Origin: Misgurnus anguillicaudatus | Lineage: Eukaryota; Chordata; Actinopteri; Cypriniformes; Cobitidae | Length of the DNA: 64,000 bases | NCBI RefSeq assembly: GCF_027580225.2 | Contig: NC_073356.2 | Location: 15,591,501-15,655,500 of the forward strand | Direction of reading: 5' to 3' | Part shown: piece after piece, positions 11,501 through 24,100 of the stretch | How the letters are laid out: the number at the start of each line of letters is the position of its first letter | How positions within the stretch are numbered: the stretch's first letter is position 1 | Notes under the pieces: generated by a model | The model's database searches: none | Told to the model about the DNA's origin: nothing | The model's input: the letters and a program-made list of their open reading frames with translations, nothing else | Program-made: the position numbers and the translations under genes

Positions 11501-14500
11501 CACGCTTATGAACGCGATTTTGGCAAAAAGACAAGACTTGCAAAGTTATGTTAAAACATCTGAGAGCTTCATTAACTGCTTAAAGTGACCCAGAACAAAC
11601 ATGAAGCAATAATGGTTTTACTACAGCCATCACTTGTGTAGACAAAGTTCATCTGCACTCTTCACTCAGTGTATAATTCACTACTCTAATGTATATAATT
11701 AGGGCTGGGAGTCACCAATCAGAGTCAAAGACAGCCCCTGAAAAATAACCAATCGAAGCCTTCAGAGGAAATAATAATCAAATTTACAAATAATATGCAA
11801 AAAGCCACAAACCCAAAAAGATCAGTAACTAGTCAATAGAGTTAAAAAATTACCTATACCACCCCTCACAAAAATAAATACACAAATGTCATGTTTTTTC
11901 ACATGTTATCCGATAAGTTCCACATGGAAATGTATATGGGATTCACACAAAAATGTTCCAAATTATGAAAATGAGGCCACTTGTGAAATTCATGCTTTTT
12001 CTGCAAGAGACAAATATGAGAAATACCAATTTAAAAACACTCAGACCCATGTGTTAATAGACAGCAACACCCTTCTTTTTTCCAGCAACAGTTGAAACTG
12101 AAAGGTCTTGCATCAGTAATCCATTTATGAATGTGATACATTATAGTCTGACATCCTGAACTGTGTTGGGAACTGTGCTGTTTAAATGTGTTTTAATGAA
12201 ACAACAGTGTTAAAAAGCTCAGAGACAGAATAAGAGGATATTCAATCAATATAATCCATCGACATGACCTCAACAATTCTGCTTAAGACACACCCATTAA
12301 AAATAATCCAACATTTTTCCATGTAGTAAAATAAGTAACCCTTCTTTAAAGCGGACATATCATGAAAATCTGACTTTTTCCATGTTTAAGTGCTATAATT
12401 GGGTCCCAGTGCTTCTATTAACCTAGAAGATCAACCCAGTAACTTAGATTTGGTAAACCATCCTCTGCAAGCATGTGAAAAAATAGGTCACTGAAATGTG
12501 TCTCCCCTTGTGATGTCAGAAGGGGATAAAACCGGCCCTTTAAACTGCACTTCCATTTAGTACAGATATCAGCTCATTTGCATTTTAAAAGAACTTTTTG
12601 CTCACACCTACAAAGTGGCAATTTTAACTTGTTATTATAAATTTGAGCTAAAACTTCACATACTGTACATACTCTGGGGACACCATAGATTTATTTGACA
12701 TCTTAAAAAAGTCTTGTAAAAAGTCCCCTTTAAAAAGATGCACCTAGTGAAGAAATACTTATGAGATTTTACACCAAAGAAAATAAAGGGTATTTATGAC
12801 AAATACATGTGACAATGAATGCATTAAAGGCATGTACAACTCACCTAAACGTGCTGCAATGAGATGGGTGGTTCGGTTTGGGTCTTTGGCATCGACAACC
12901 AGGGTCTTGCCAACCTTGGCACCCAGCGCCTTGGCATGGTACCACTCTCGCGTGCGCTCCATTGGATAATTGGATGGATACAGGCCACTGAAAGCGATTG
13001 TGGTGCCCGCCAGCGTGCGACTCTTCAGCTCAGGGGCGATTTTCCGGATATCTGGCATTTCCGAACTCTCTTTTTTAGGTAAGGCCTCGTAGCGCGAGTA
13101 ATACTCCGTGTGGATGCGAACCAATACCCCCTCGAGATAAATGAGGTGGTCGTCCTGGTCTGTGTCTTCCTCTTCCTCATCATCCTCATCCTCCATGCTG
13201 TGGTCTAAAGACTCCTCCCCCATGGTGACACCTGACTGCTCACTGTTTTGTGACTCTGTTTCCACCTCCTTCTTATCAGAACAGCCATTGCCTAAATCGC
13301 CAAGACCTTCCAGATCGGTGCCTGGAAGATCTCCCAGTTCTGTCTTTTGTTTACCCCCGTCTCCATCATCCTCTTTGCATTGAGAATCTAATTTTGCTTG
13401 TTTGCGTTTCCCAGCCTCTAACGTCCGTCTTTCACCATCACTGTCCGATAATCCCGTTTTATCCTCTTCGTTGTCACTGTCACTTGAGAGGTCAAACTCC
13501 AGGTCATTGGAGGTGCTGTCAGGAGCGGTATTTGGCATCTCAGTCACACCTGAGCTGGCATCCCCCTCTCCTTTCACATTATACTTGTCAGTATTATCTG
13601 AGCTCTCATTGGGCTGTTCCCCAGTGGGGTGAGTCCTCTCATTGGCTGAAGCTCCCTGAGTGGCGCTGGCAGAGGACGACGACGACTCCTCGTGCCCAGC
13701 TTTTCGATCCTTGCTGGATTTCCTGAGCCCGTTTCTCTGTTCCTCCTGTCCTGATGTACTAGAAGACTCCAGGTTCTCTGCAGGCCGTCCAGCCTGGCTA
13801 CCTACAGCATGATAACAGAAATAATGCTTAGACATAACTTACCATTAAATTAGTATTTAACAACTTTAAGTTGACCCAGCTTTATCTATTCTACCCATGA
13901 TGTGCAACTACACAACTACACATCATTTTGCACTGACAATTTTTCTTTGTGTTTTCAGAAAGGAGGGACTTATTTTAATGACCACTCTTAAAGGGACATT
14001 CCACTTTTTTTTTAAAGTATGCTAATTTTCCAGCTCCCCTAGAGTTAAACATTTGATTCTTACCATTTTTGGAATCCATTCAGCTGATCTCCGCGTCTGG
14101 TGCTAGCAATTTTAGCATAGCTTAGCACAATCCATTGAATCGGATTAGACCATTAGCATTGTGCTAAAAAATAACCAAAGAGTTTCAATATTTTTCCTAT
14201 TTAAAACTTGACTCTTCTGTAGTTACATCGTGTACTATAGAGGAGCTGGAAAATTAGCATATTTTCAAAAAAAGTGGAATGTTCCTTTAACAGACCGGAG
14301 TATTTTATCCTTTCTTTAGTTTGTAAATCGGTTTAATAGATCCCGCCGCTGGTTGGCACGCTGACCTCAGACTGGCAGCGTGTTTTCTGGCTCCTCTCCT
14401 CTGATAAGCAGATTAATTCTGAGTTTACAGAGAGAGGTCACACACACATGCACCTTTATTAAAAGCCCACTGATACTTCTTATTAAACCCTGCACACTGA

Positions 14501-17500
14501 ACTACCTTTTCTTTCACAAAAAGTTTTGCAATTTGAAAGAAATCTAATCGCCTCTTTCAGCAAAGCTTAGGATCTAAGCAACATTTGTCTAATATACCAA
14601 TGAGACAAGAAACACTCCAAAGAAGTCTCATGTAGAGATTGTGGGGACAAATAGGATGCACCAAGCAGGAAATTACATCAGAGGAGCAGCTGCATCAACC
14701 TGTGTGTTAATCCAGGGTAATGTATTGACTGTTTGTTTTTTGTGTGTACGCAAATGCTGAATAAATGAAGAGTTTGGTTCCAAAACGCAATAAACGCCAT
14801 TTTTTTAAAAAAATGAGTTACTGCCAAAATCAGTATTATATCAGGTCAGTAGTTAAAAGTAAATTCTTAATTTTACGCAAAATCTAATATCAGCCTTGTT
14901 ATTCTGTCATCTTTTCTCCCTTTTTTCCCAAAATGCGATAAACGCCACTCCTCCTTTTTTACAGAACGCAATAAATCCGCTCCAGAAATTACAGTGCACC
15001 ATTTCACGCAATGTAAACAAACAATGGTGGCCACGGAGTCCTAGTTTTCCTCATCTACTTTGTGATCAACAAACAAAACAAAATAATACTTTAATTGCAT
15101 TGATAAACCTGTGATGTTTTTCTGTGACGGGAAAGAAACGTAAGCCATCAACATCTAATAATTTCCGTGAGAGGCACTCGGGAGACGGGTGCTTGTTCTC
15201 CCGACAGCATCATGCTAACACATTGACCCCAGAGGATCTTATGAAAAACTTTCCATTATTTTACTCAAAGTCAACGAAAATCGAGCAGGACCAAAACATT
15301 TTACAGCTGATCGCTGTGAAAAATGCTAAGCGACAACGTCAAGTATAACCGCAGCAATGACAGTGTTCTTAATATGACAAAGTAATGTTTATTTTTTTAA
15401 TCAGTGTATACAACTGTTCAACTAAATGAATATAAAATGGCAAAGATGAATGCACATTTATACATTGATTGAATAGATTTCTAGCATTTTGAAAAAAAAA
15501 ACTGTCTTGGATTTATTGCATTTTGTGGAAAAAAGAATTTGTTTTTATAATAAATCTTTGAAAATCAAGTTATGGATTTGAATTTTTTTATGTTTTTATA
15601 ACCTTAAGATGCTATGTGAAAGTTTTAACAGAAAATAGTGGTTTTCATCTTGTCACTTTCTTGGTATAGAAAACATGTTTTTACCGAAATTTGTCAAAAT
15701 GGATTTATGGCGTTTTGGAACCAAACTCTTCAAATATTATATTAAATAATAAAAAGTAACTAAACATGTTATTGCTGAGTATTTATATTGTCTTTATTAA
15801 AATTAAAGCAAGTGCAGATTGTTGCCTTGTGGGTGTAAAAACAGTGAAAGAGTTCATTTATGTGGGCTGGGGGGGACGCTGGACGGGGTCAAACCAATTT
15901 ACACATTTAAATAGATAGGACTTTAGTCTTGCATGACTGAAATATCTACCCAGAGGCATTGCATACATGGCCGCCTTGTGACATGACTTCCCTAAACAAA
16001 CTTTGTTTTAGTTAGAATAATGTCTTAAAGGGTAGAGGCATATGTAAACAGCGGACAGCTAGGCTGTTTTGTAGCATGGCTGATATATATAATCGTTTCC
16101 AGTAAGCTGAGTTAACATTTATTACAGTAATAAACATTACCTGCAGGTTTTCTGGCCATCTGAGCCTCCCGTGAGCCCGGCGGGGCATTGATGTCCCCTG
16201 TGCCTTGGAAGTAGATGTATTTCTTCACTGTGATGAGGTTGGGGGCAAACTTCCACACATCCTCTCTATCATCTATAATGCACACCATAGAGTCTCCGCA
16301 GGGAAACAAATTTCTACAAGAGACAACAATGCGAAATCATCACTTGCTTATTCTAAAAAAAACATGTTTGTCATATCTATGAGCTGGCAGAGCGTGCATG
16401 AACATGTTTTCATATTAGCATTAGGCGATTTAGGGGCCAAATCCTTTAATGAGAATTGATTTATTTGGGAATATCGGGTGCATCTAAACAAATTCCCAAG
16501 AGCATCTTCCCAACAGCTTGAGATGTGTAATGGTAAACAAAGTCATTCAAACTAATAGAAGCATTGAGCTGCGCAGACTTAGCTTCTAAGACTTTATTGA
16601 CTTAAAGAAAGTAAAGAGTATGCAGTAAAAGTCTGATCGTGACTCTGGATGCTCTTTACAAACTGTTCTTGCTTCAAGGTCACTGTTAAGAGCCTTGTAT
16701 GAAACCCACACATATTAACGGTCTGACACAAGGACATCCAACCGCTTACTGGATTTCCTTCTTTATACTTTAAAAAAAAGTAAATATACATTGTGCATGG
16801 TAGATTTAGCGCAACTTTATTTAATAAAGTAAATAGTAGGGATGCTCCGGGATTTTTCCAGCCAATACCTGGACCGATTTGTTGTCTTCGTGATCGGCCG
16901 ATATAGCCTGACGTTGTCATACTCAATTCTAGTCAGAATTTGAGTCTGATACCGCTCCATTGAGCTATAATTATGAGGCGTGTCTCAACCGAAAAATGCC
17001 TCTGCACTCAATTGGATAGACCTACGACCAATCAGAGCAACGGAGTGTGTGACGTACGTTACGTCTTTTACAACCTGACCGAACTGCTAGTTATTTCGCA
17101 ACAATGACACTAACATTGTGATTATACTGAGTTAGCGAATGTACATCAACACCTATTATGTTTACAACATTTCGTTTATATCACAACATGAAGTATTTAC
17201 TAAGTCGTAGAGTAAGACTATCTCTTACCATTTGTACGTTAGGTGAACTTCATCCACGACAATACCCATTACGTTTGCTTGAAAATATTGGAGCCTAGCA
17301 TGTCCCTCACTTATTCAGCAACCACGATTCCGGGCTTCCGAAAAGAAGCTGGCAACGACCGCTAATTATATCCATCTCGTCGTGCACGCTGAGTTGCATC
17401 GCCGTGATAACGTTACCCATTTCAGTTGCGACCAACTTTTGCCGAATAGGAAGGACGGCAAAAACATCTTTCCGATCAACAAATGCCTTGCTCGCGTTTC

Positions 17501-20500
17501 TCTGTTCCTCTTTTAAAATCAATGCTCTGTCGATATCTTTTAGAACAGACTCAATGTCAGAATCCACACATCTGAACTCTACAGCAGCAGCCATTCAACA
17601 CACGCGCTCTTTGGTGACGTGGTTCATTACGTTACTGTTGATTATCTGTCCATCATCGTATAAAGCCCGCCCTCACAATTTGATTGGTTTGACCAGCATT
17701 TGTCCAAGCATAGTAGCTCCTCAACGGAGAAACGCCAGACCGATCTTCCCGTTTTCACATTCTTGTGGGCGGGGCTAAGATCGGCTGGCACCCAGGCTAC
17801 GGCCGATACCAATGGCCGATACAAATTTTTCAAGCTGATATGCAAGCTCTTTGATGACTGTAACTGTTAAAAAAAATTCTAGATAAATTAATACCACAGA
17901 TGTTGCCTTTGTTATATTACTTGGAGTAATTAGGTATATTATTTTAATTGCTTTAAAGGCGGAGTCCACGATGTTTGAAAGCCAATGTTGATATTTTGAA
18001 ATCACCTAAACAAACACGCCCCTACCCCAGTAGTATCTGGACCTTCTGTTGATAGACCCGCCCCACACATACGCAACCCAACAAGGATGTCGGTTAGTAG
18101 ACACGCTCCTTACTGCTGATTGGCTATAAGTGTGTTTTGGTAGTCGGCCCGTCTCCTTTTCCAAAGCGTTTTTCAAACATTGTGAACTCCGCCTTTAACA
18201 TTCGTGTGAAGTATAACAGTTCTTAAGTGAAGAGCAGAGAGTGATTTTAATGAGAGATGAATTAGTTTACTGTAGGTTACTGTAGCTTTAAGACGAGAGA
18301 GACAGAGAGAGAGAGATCCAAATCTCAGCCCTATGATGATAAAGTAAACACAAAAATTGGTTCATGAGATCAGCAAATTTAGAGAATACCGATCAAGTCA
18401 TTTAATGCTAATATCGGCCGATTGTGATCTGCGGCCGATCGATCGGAGCATTCCTAGTAAATAAAGTTAATAAATAAATTTAATTTGTTTAAAAAAGAAA
18501 TAGGGAGTTAAAAAATTTTCAGTGAAACCAAAGCAATTTTGCTGATGTACTATATGTAAAGGATAAAGTATAGGCAGCCGGTTGTTATAAGAGAAATCTG
18601 CTTATTATACCGCTATTTATTTCATAAGTTAGGTACACTACAAAAAATTACTTTCTTATTTAGTTTTTTTGTCCTGTTTTTCAGGACAAATATCTAAAAA
18701 TTCTGAAATTAAGATGCGTTTCATTGATGAGCAAAATGGCCTAAGATGATAAGTTTTAGACAAGAAAAAAAACATTATAAAATCAAGAGAATTTGTGCTT
18801 AAAACAAGCAAAAAAATCTGGCAAAAAAGTTGAAGAAAAATTTTCTTACCCCATTGGCAGATTATTTTTGCTTGTTTTAAGCACAAATTCACTTAAATTG
18901 TATATTTGTATTTTGTAAATTGTATTTTTAGACTTATTTTTGTTAAACTTATTTTCTTAGGTCATTTTGCTCATCAAGAAAATACATCTTGATTTAAGAA
19001 TTCTTTTGATTTGTACTGAAAATACTAAGTAAGAAAGTCATTTTTTGCAGTATAAGGTACATGAAATATTAATTTGAAATCTTTTATTAGCTCATTCAAA
19101 TGAAATGCAGACCTTCCCTAAGGAAACTCTGTTTAATTTTGAGATTGAGAAGATAATATAAGATATAGATAAGACAAGACGTTCAAATCATTTGTAAATA
19201 TAATGCTATATGTTATCAAAAAACATATTTATATTTAATTTTTGTGTAATATTCAACTGTACCTGTCAAAATGATTTGCAGCATCCGGTTACCTGTGTTA
19301 TTCGTTTTGAGTGGTTGTTACTAGGGAATAACAAACCTGCAAATGTCGCGACTGGCCAATCAGAATCGAGCATTCCAACTAGCCGTGTAAGGGGCCAGTC
19401 ACACCAAAAGCGTTTATGGCAGTTGCAGGTGCCTTTTTTGAATGATATTCTATGGGCAGGGCGCATTTGCGCGCTGTTTATGCGCGCCGAGCGCCTTGCG
19501 TTTTTTGCCGCCTGCCGCGCACACGTTTTTTGAAGGAGCGCTGAGAGCGGAGAAGCGCCCGACGTCATTCGAGTCTTTCCATTGTCCAATTGAATGAGGG
19601 GAGAGGCGGGCCTTACGTTGTGGTGAGGGAAGTTTACAGTTGCTTTGAAGAACCGGACTCCACTCGCTCTCTCTCTCCTGCGTGTTTGTGCACCTCTCAC
19701 CCTCAAACAAGGTCAGAGCAAGCGTCCTCTTTACAAAGTTTCTGCTAATATGACAGTTAACAGCAAAAGAGCGCTCACGCTTCAATATTTGATTGACAAG
19801 ACAGCTGACTCGGTGGTTGCTTAGCAATATGAAAAGTATACTTGAGAACCATGTTGTCCCACGTCTGTACAAACTGCTTGTCCAGTTTACAATTGTGGCA
19901 AGTTTTTTGAAGGTGAAAAAGCGGTGCTTACCATGTCCATACCACATGACAGTGATGATGGCTTGTGCACCTTTTGTATATTTACAGACACGCAAACAGA
20001 TGCACCTTTTTCTAAATTAACCTTTTTAACTATAAGAATACACTCAAAAAAATTTTTGCACCTTGTCTAAATAACATAAATGAAACAAGTTAATACAACA
20101 CAATTTTTTATTTTTTTGTCTCAACCTATTTTTATAATGTTCAATCTGCTTAAATTTAAAAAAATTACTTGAACTTAATCATTTTATATTGGGACCACAT
20201 TAATGATTTTTGTTGCAATTACTTACTGGGCCCTGAATCTGTATTTCCCAGCATGCTTTGCATGCAACTGCCTTTGGAGAGAATTTTTTTAAATTAAGTG
20301 TTATTTTATGCATTTTTAGGTAAAGAGAAAGACTTTATAGTGTTTAATGTTGGTTTATCTTATTGATTTAGAAGAGTTTGTGTTATATTTTTACAAATTG
20401 TTTGGTTACCATTGTGCAGAAGAGTGGCGCTTGTGGTTAGGTTGTGGATGTGACGTACATACTTCTTTAACTGTGTTAATGCCTGTTTGAAGATCAATCT

Positions 20501-21062
20501 CTTCTCACATGTTCATCCAATGTGTCATTAGCATGCTAACGTGTGCTTATGCTAATTAGTATTATATAGAAACTGACAATTGGTTTAACTAGACTTTTTT
20601 GTTTGAATGAACTTGTTTTGTCTTTGTTGAATAGACCAGAATTAATTGCGTGGAAAAGTTTTCCTTAACTGAGTTAAGTTTATTGAACAAGATATTTTTA
20701 TGACCAATGAAAATATATTTATTAGGTTGGTGCAACAAAATATTAATTGTTTAAATTAACTTATTGTATTCTTGTTGTACAAGCTAAAACTAATTTCGTG
20801 GAAAAGTTTTCCTTAATTCAATTATGTTGAATGAACAAACATTTTTTTTGAGTGTACAAGTATAAGAAAGGATAAAGACTGAAGGTGAGTCCCCCACAGA
20901 TGTAGTATGTAAGCAATAAGAGAAACATGAGCTCACCTGAGGTTGCCCGTCTTAGAGTAGGGGTCTATGCATTCATCTCTAGACATGATTCTGTGAGAGA
21001 AGAGCTTCTTCTCCGGATCCAAGAAGCCTTAACAAAAAGAGCAAAGAAATTTAACACATTAA

Positions 21063-21123
<61 letters not shown>

Positions 21124-24100
21124 GTAATTTCCTTTAAAGATGAGGTGTAAATTACACCTGGAGAATAACAAAACTATTCTTGGATGGCAGACCTGAGACT
21201 ATTTTCAGCCCTCCAGTCACTAGAACCAGATATCTACATCTGCAGAAGATGCAAGTGTGCCGTTTCAAAACTTGCTGCTGCCATGATGCTATACAGTGAG
21301 GTCATTGCCAGGGCAGTGTTATATGTTTGCTGGGTTATTTGAAGTGCTTTCTAGGTCATTCTGAGCCGACAGCATTAACTTTCTAACACCATCAAACATG
21401 TAAAAAGAAGTGCCATTGTGATGCTTTTAAAGGTGAAGTTCTCCAGCAAACAAACTTTCATTCTGAAAACTTCCTTCAGTCTGTGTATTACCGTATCTAC
21501 TGCTGACTAAGCGGAGATGAAACACAGACTGCGGCCTTAGATAAAGTATTGATGCTAAGTGCAATATCCAAACACTTAAAATATGAATGGATGTTCACTT
21601 AATACAAGAACTCTTCAGGTCTCATTCAAACACACGTCTGGAACGGAGACACCCGGGGAATCGACTGTGCACAAAACATCCGGTTAAATCCTCACCCACT
21701 TGAACTAAAATCAGACTGCAAACCCTCTGAGCATATCAGCTATACTTACCACATTACCACTTCTTATCTTAATATAAAAGACTTAAAAGTAGGGCTGATA
21801 AATACTTCATCACCTTTACTTTGCACTGTTAGTACATCGCAAGTGATGATTTTATTTTCGGCTAAACTCCATGTGTGTCAAAACTAAGCTTACAAAAACT
21901 ATTAAAAAAAAAACAAATAATGCTAAATATAATTCTACATATATTTTAGACAAAATGTTACCCATTCTGTAAGTGAGTGTGAATAAAAGCATCTGCTGGA
22001 TGATAAAATGTATTTCTAATAAATATAACTCTAAAGCTGACATACTTGTAAGGCACACTGTATATATATTTATTTGAATATACACTCACCTAAAGGATTA
22101 TTAGGATTATTAGCTTTGTGACATGGTGCATTATCCTGCCGGAAATAGCCATCAGAGAATGCGTACATGGTGGTCATAAAGGAATGGACATGGTCAGAAA
22201 CAATGCTCAGGCTGTGGCATTTAAATGATGCCTAATTGACACTAAGGGGCCTAAAGTGTGCCAAGAAAACATCCCCCACACCATTACACCACCACCACCA
22301 GCCTGCACAGTGGTAACAAGGCATGATGGATCAATGTTCTCATTCTGTATACGCCAAAATCTGACTCTACCATCTGAATGTCTCAACAGAAATCGAGACT
22401 CTCAGACCAGGCAACATTTTCCAGTCTTCAACTGTCCAATTTTGGTGAGCTCGTGCAAATTGTAGCCTCTTTTTCCTATTTGTAGTGGAGATGAGTGGTA
22501 CCCGGTGGGGTCTTCTGCTTTTGTAGCCCATCCGCCTGGTTGTGCGTGTTGTGGCTTCACAAATGCTTTGCTGCATAACTCGGTTGTAACGAGTGGTTAT
22601 TTCAGTCAAAGTTGCTCTTCTATCAGCTTGAATCAGTCGGCCCATTCTCCTCTGACCTCTAGCATCAACAAGGCATTTTCACCCACAGGACTGCCGCATA
22701 CATTTTCACACTATTCTTTGTAAACCCTAGAAATGGTTGTGCGTTAAAATCCCAGTAACTGAGCAGACTCTGAAATACTCAGACTGGCCCGTCTGGCACC
22801 AACAACCATGCCACGCAAATCTCCCTTCTTTCTCATTCTGACATTCAGTTTGGAGTTCAGGAGATTGTCTTGACCAGGACCACACCCCTAAATGCATTGA
22901 AGCAACTGCCATGTGATTGGTTGATTAGATAATTGCATTAATGAGAAATTGAACACGTGTTCCTAATAATCCTTTAGGTGAGTGTATATGACAGAATAAA
23001 TTAATAACAAAAATAAATGTGTGTATAAGTTGCTGTAAAAATTGTCAAATATTAAAATGCAGATGCGTTAAAGAGGACTGTACACTGAAATAAATAATAC
23101 TATTTCCCTAATCATTTAGCTTTTATCCGAAAGACATCTAGGACAGTCGCAGCTGGCGCACCTTTCCGGCACTGAATGTCAATGAATGCACTAAATTTCA
23201 TGCCACAAGTTATAAAGATTATTAACAAAACACATATCCTCTACTATTCAAAAAAACATAGCTAGAAGATGAACAAATGCTGCCACCTGGTGTCGTTGCG
23301 GTAAGGCAATTTAGTCTTGGAGAAAAACTTTTGCAAAAGTGCAAGGATGTTGTGTGTGGCTCTCTTTCAGCACAGACTACACAGCAGAGGTTTTTTTTTT
23401 TGGGGGGGGGGGTGTATGCTAAAAAATTCTTTTGTGTTTTTTTACTCGTTTCATACAACAGGTGAAAACAAATCACATACTAAAGTATACTTAAATTCGA
23501 TTTACACAAACCCCGTCTAGAGTAGCCATGTCTGGAATGGCAGTTTTGAATGGCTAAGAACAGCCTGAGGCCATATGACTGACAAGTAAAGCAATTAATC
23601 ACAAACTAGGAACACGTCATTCCTAAAAACTCGGATCTGAGAGGTCTCAGTGCTTTTGTTTGGGTGCAACAACTGAGTGAGATAGATAAACTTGCACAAA
23701 TGTAATACTTTAAAAACCTAAATTAAAGTGTTAAATTGTACTCTAATTTTCTTTCTTTCCTTCTTCTTCATGCCATTTCAGTATCTACGGCTATTTTATG
23801 GCAAGAACTGGTTAATCCTCCATACACAAGTTGATGCACACAAGCCTGTGGGAGGACACTGGAGTACCCGGAGTAAACCCACGCTGACACAAAGAGAACA
23901 TGCAAACTCCACACAGAAAGGCCACCTGACCTAGCCGGGGCTCAAACCGGGCACTTTCTTGCTGTAAGGTAACAGACAGTGGTACCCGCTGAGCCCCCGT
24001 GCCACCCCTCTACGTTTAACTGGTAACACTGTAAATTGATCAAAATGGGAGTAATATGCTGGAATTTATGGGTACCAGTCAGAAGCCTGCCTGCTGCATT

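Larger units (their letters stand above)
16837..18456. mobile_element. hAT-like element carrying a RecQ-like helicase fragment
   Basis: Ends TAGGGATGCTCCG / CGGAGCATTCCTA; flanks GTAAATAG and GTAAATAA match 7 of 8. 1620 bp, including a nested MITE at 17952-18198 and a decayed helicase exon at 17229-17594. Confidence 0.83.

Noticed and set aside
13141..13726. Three plus-strand ORFs rich in Ser/Pro/His
   Set aside because: They are antisense to the acidic, serine-rich ctdp1 exon 8; compositional bias removes stops.
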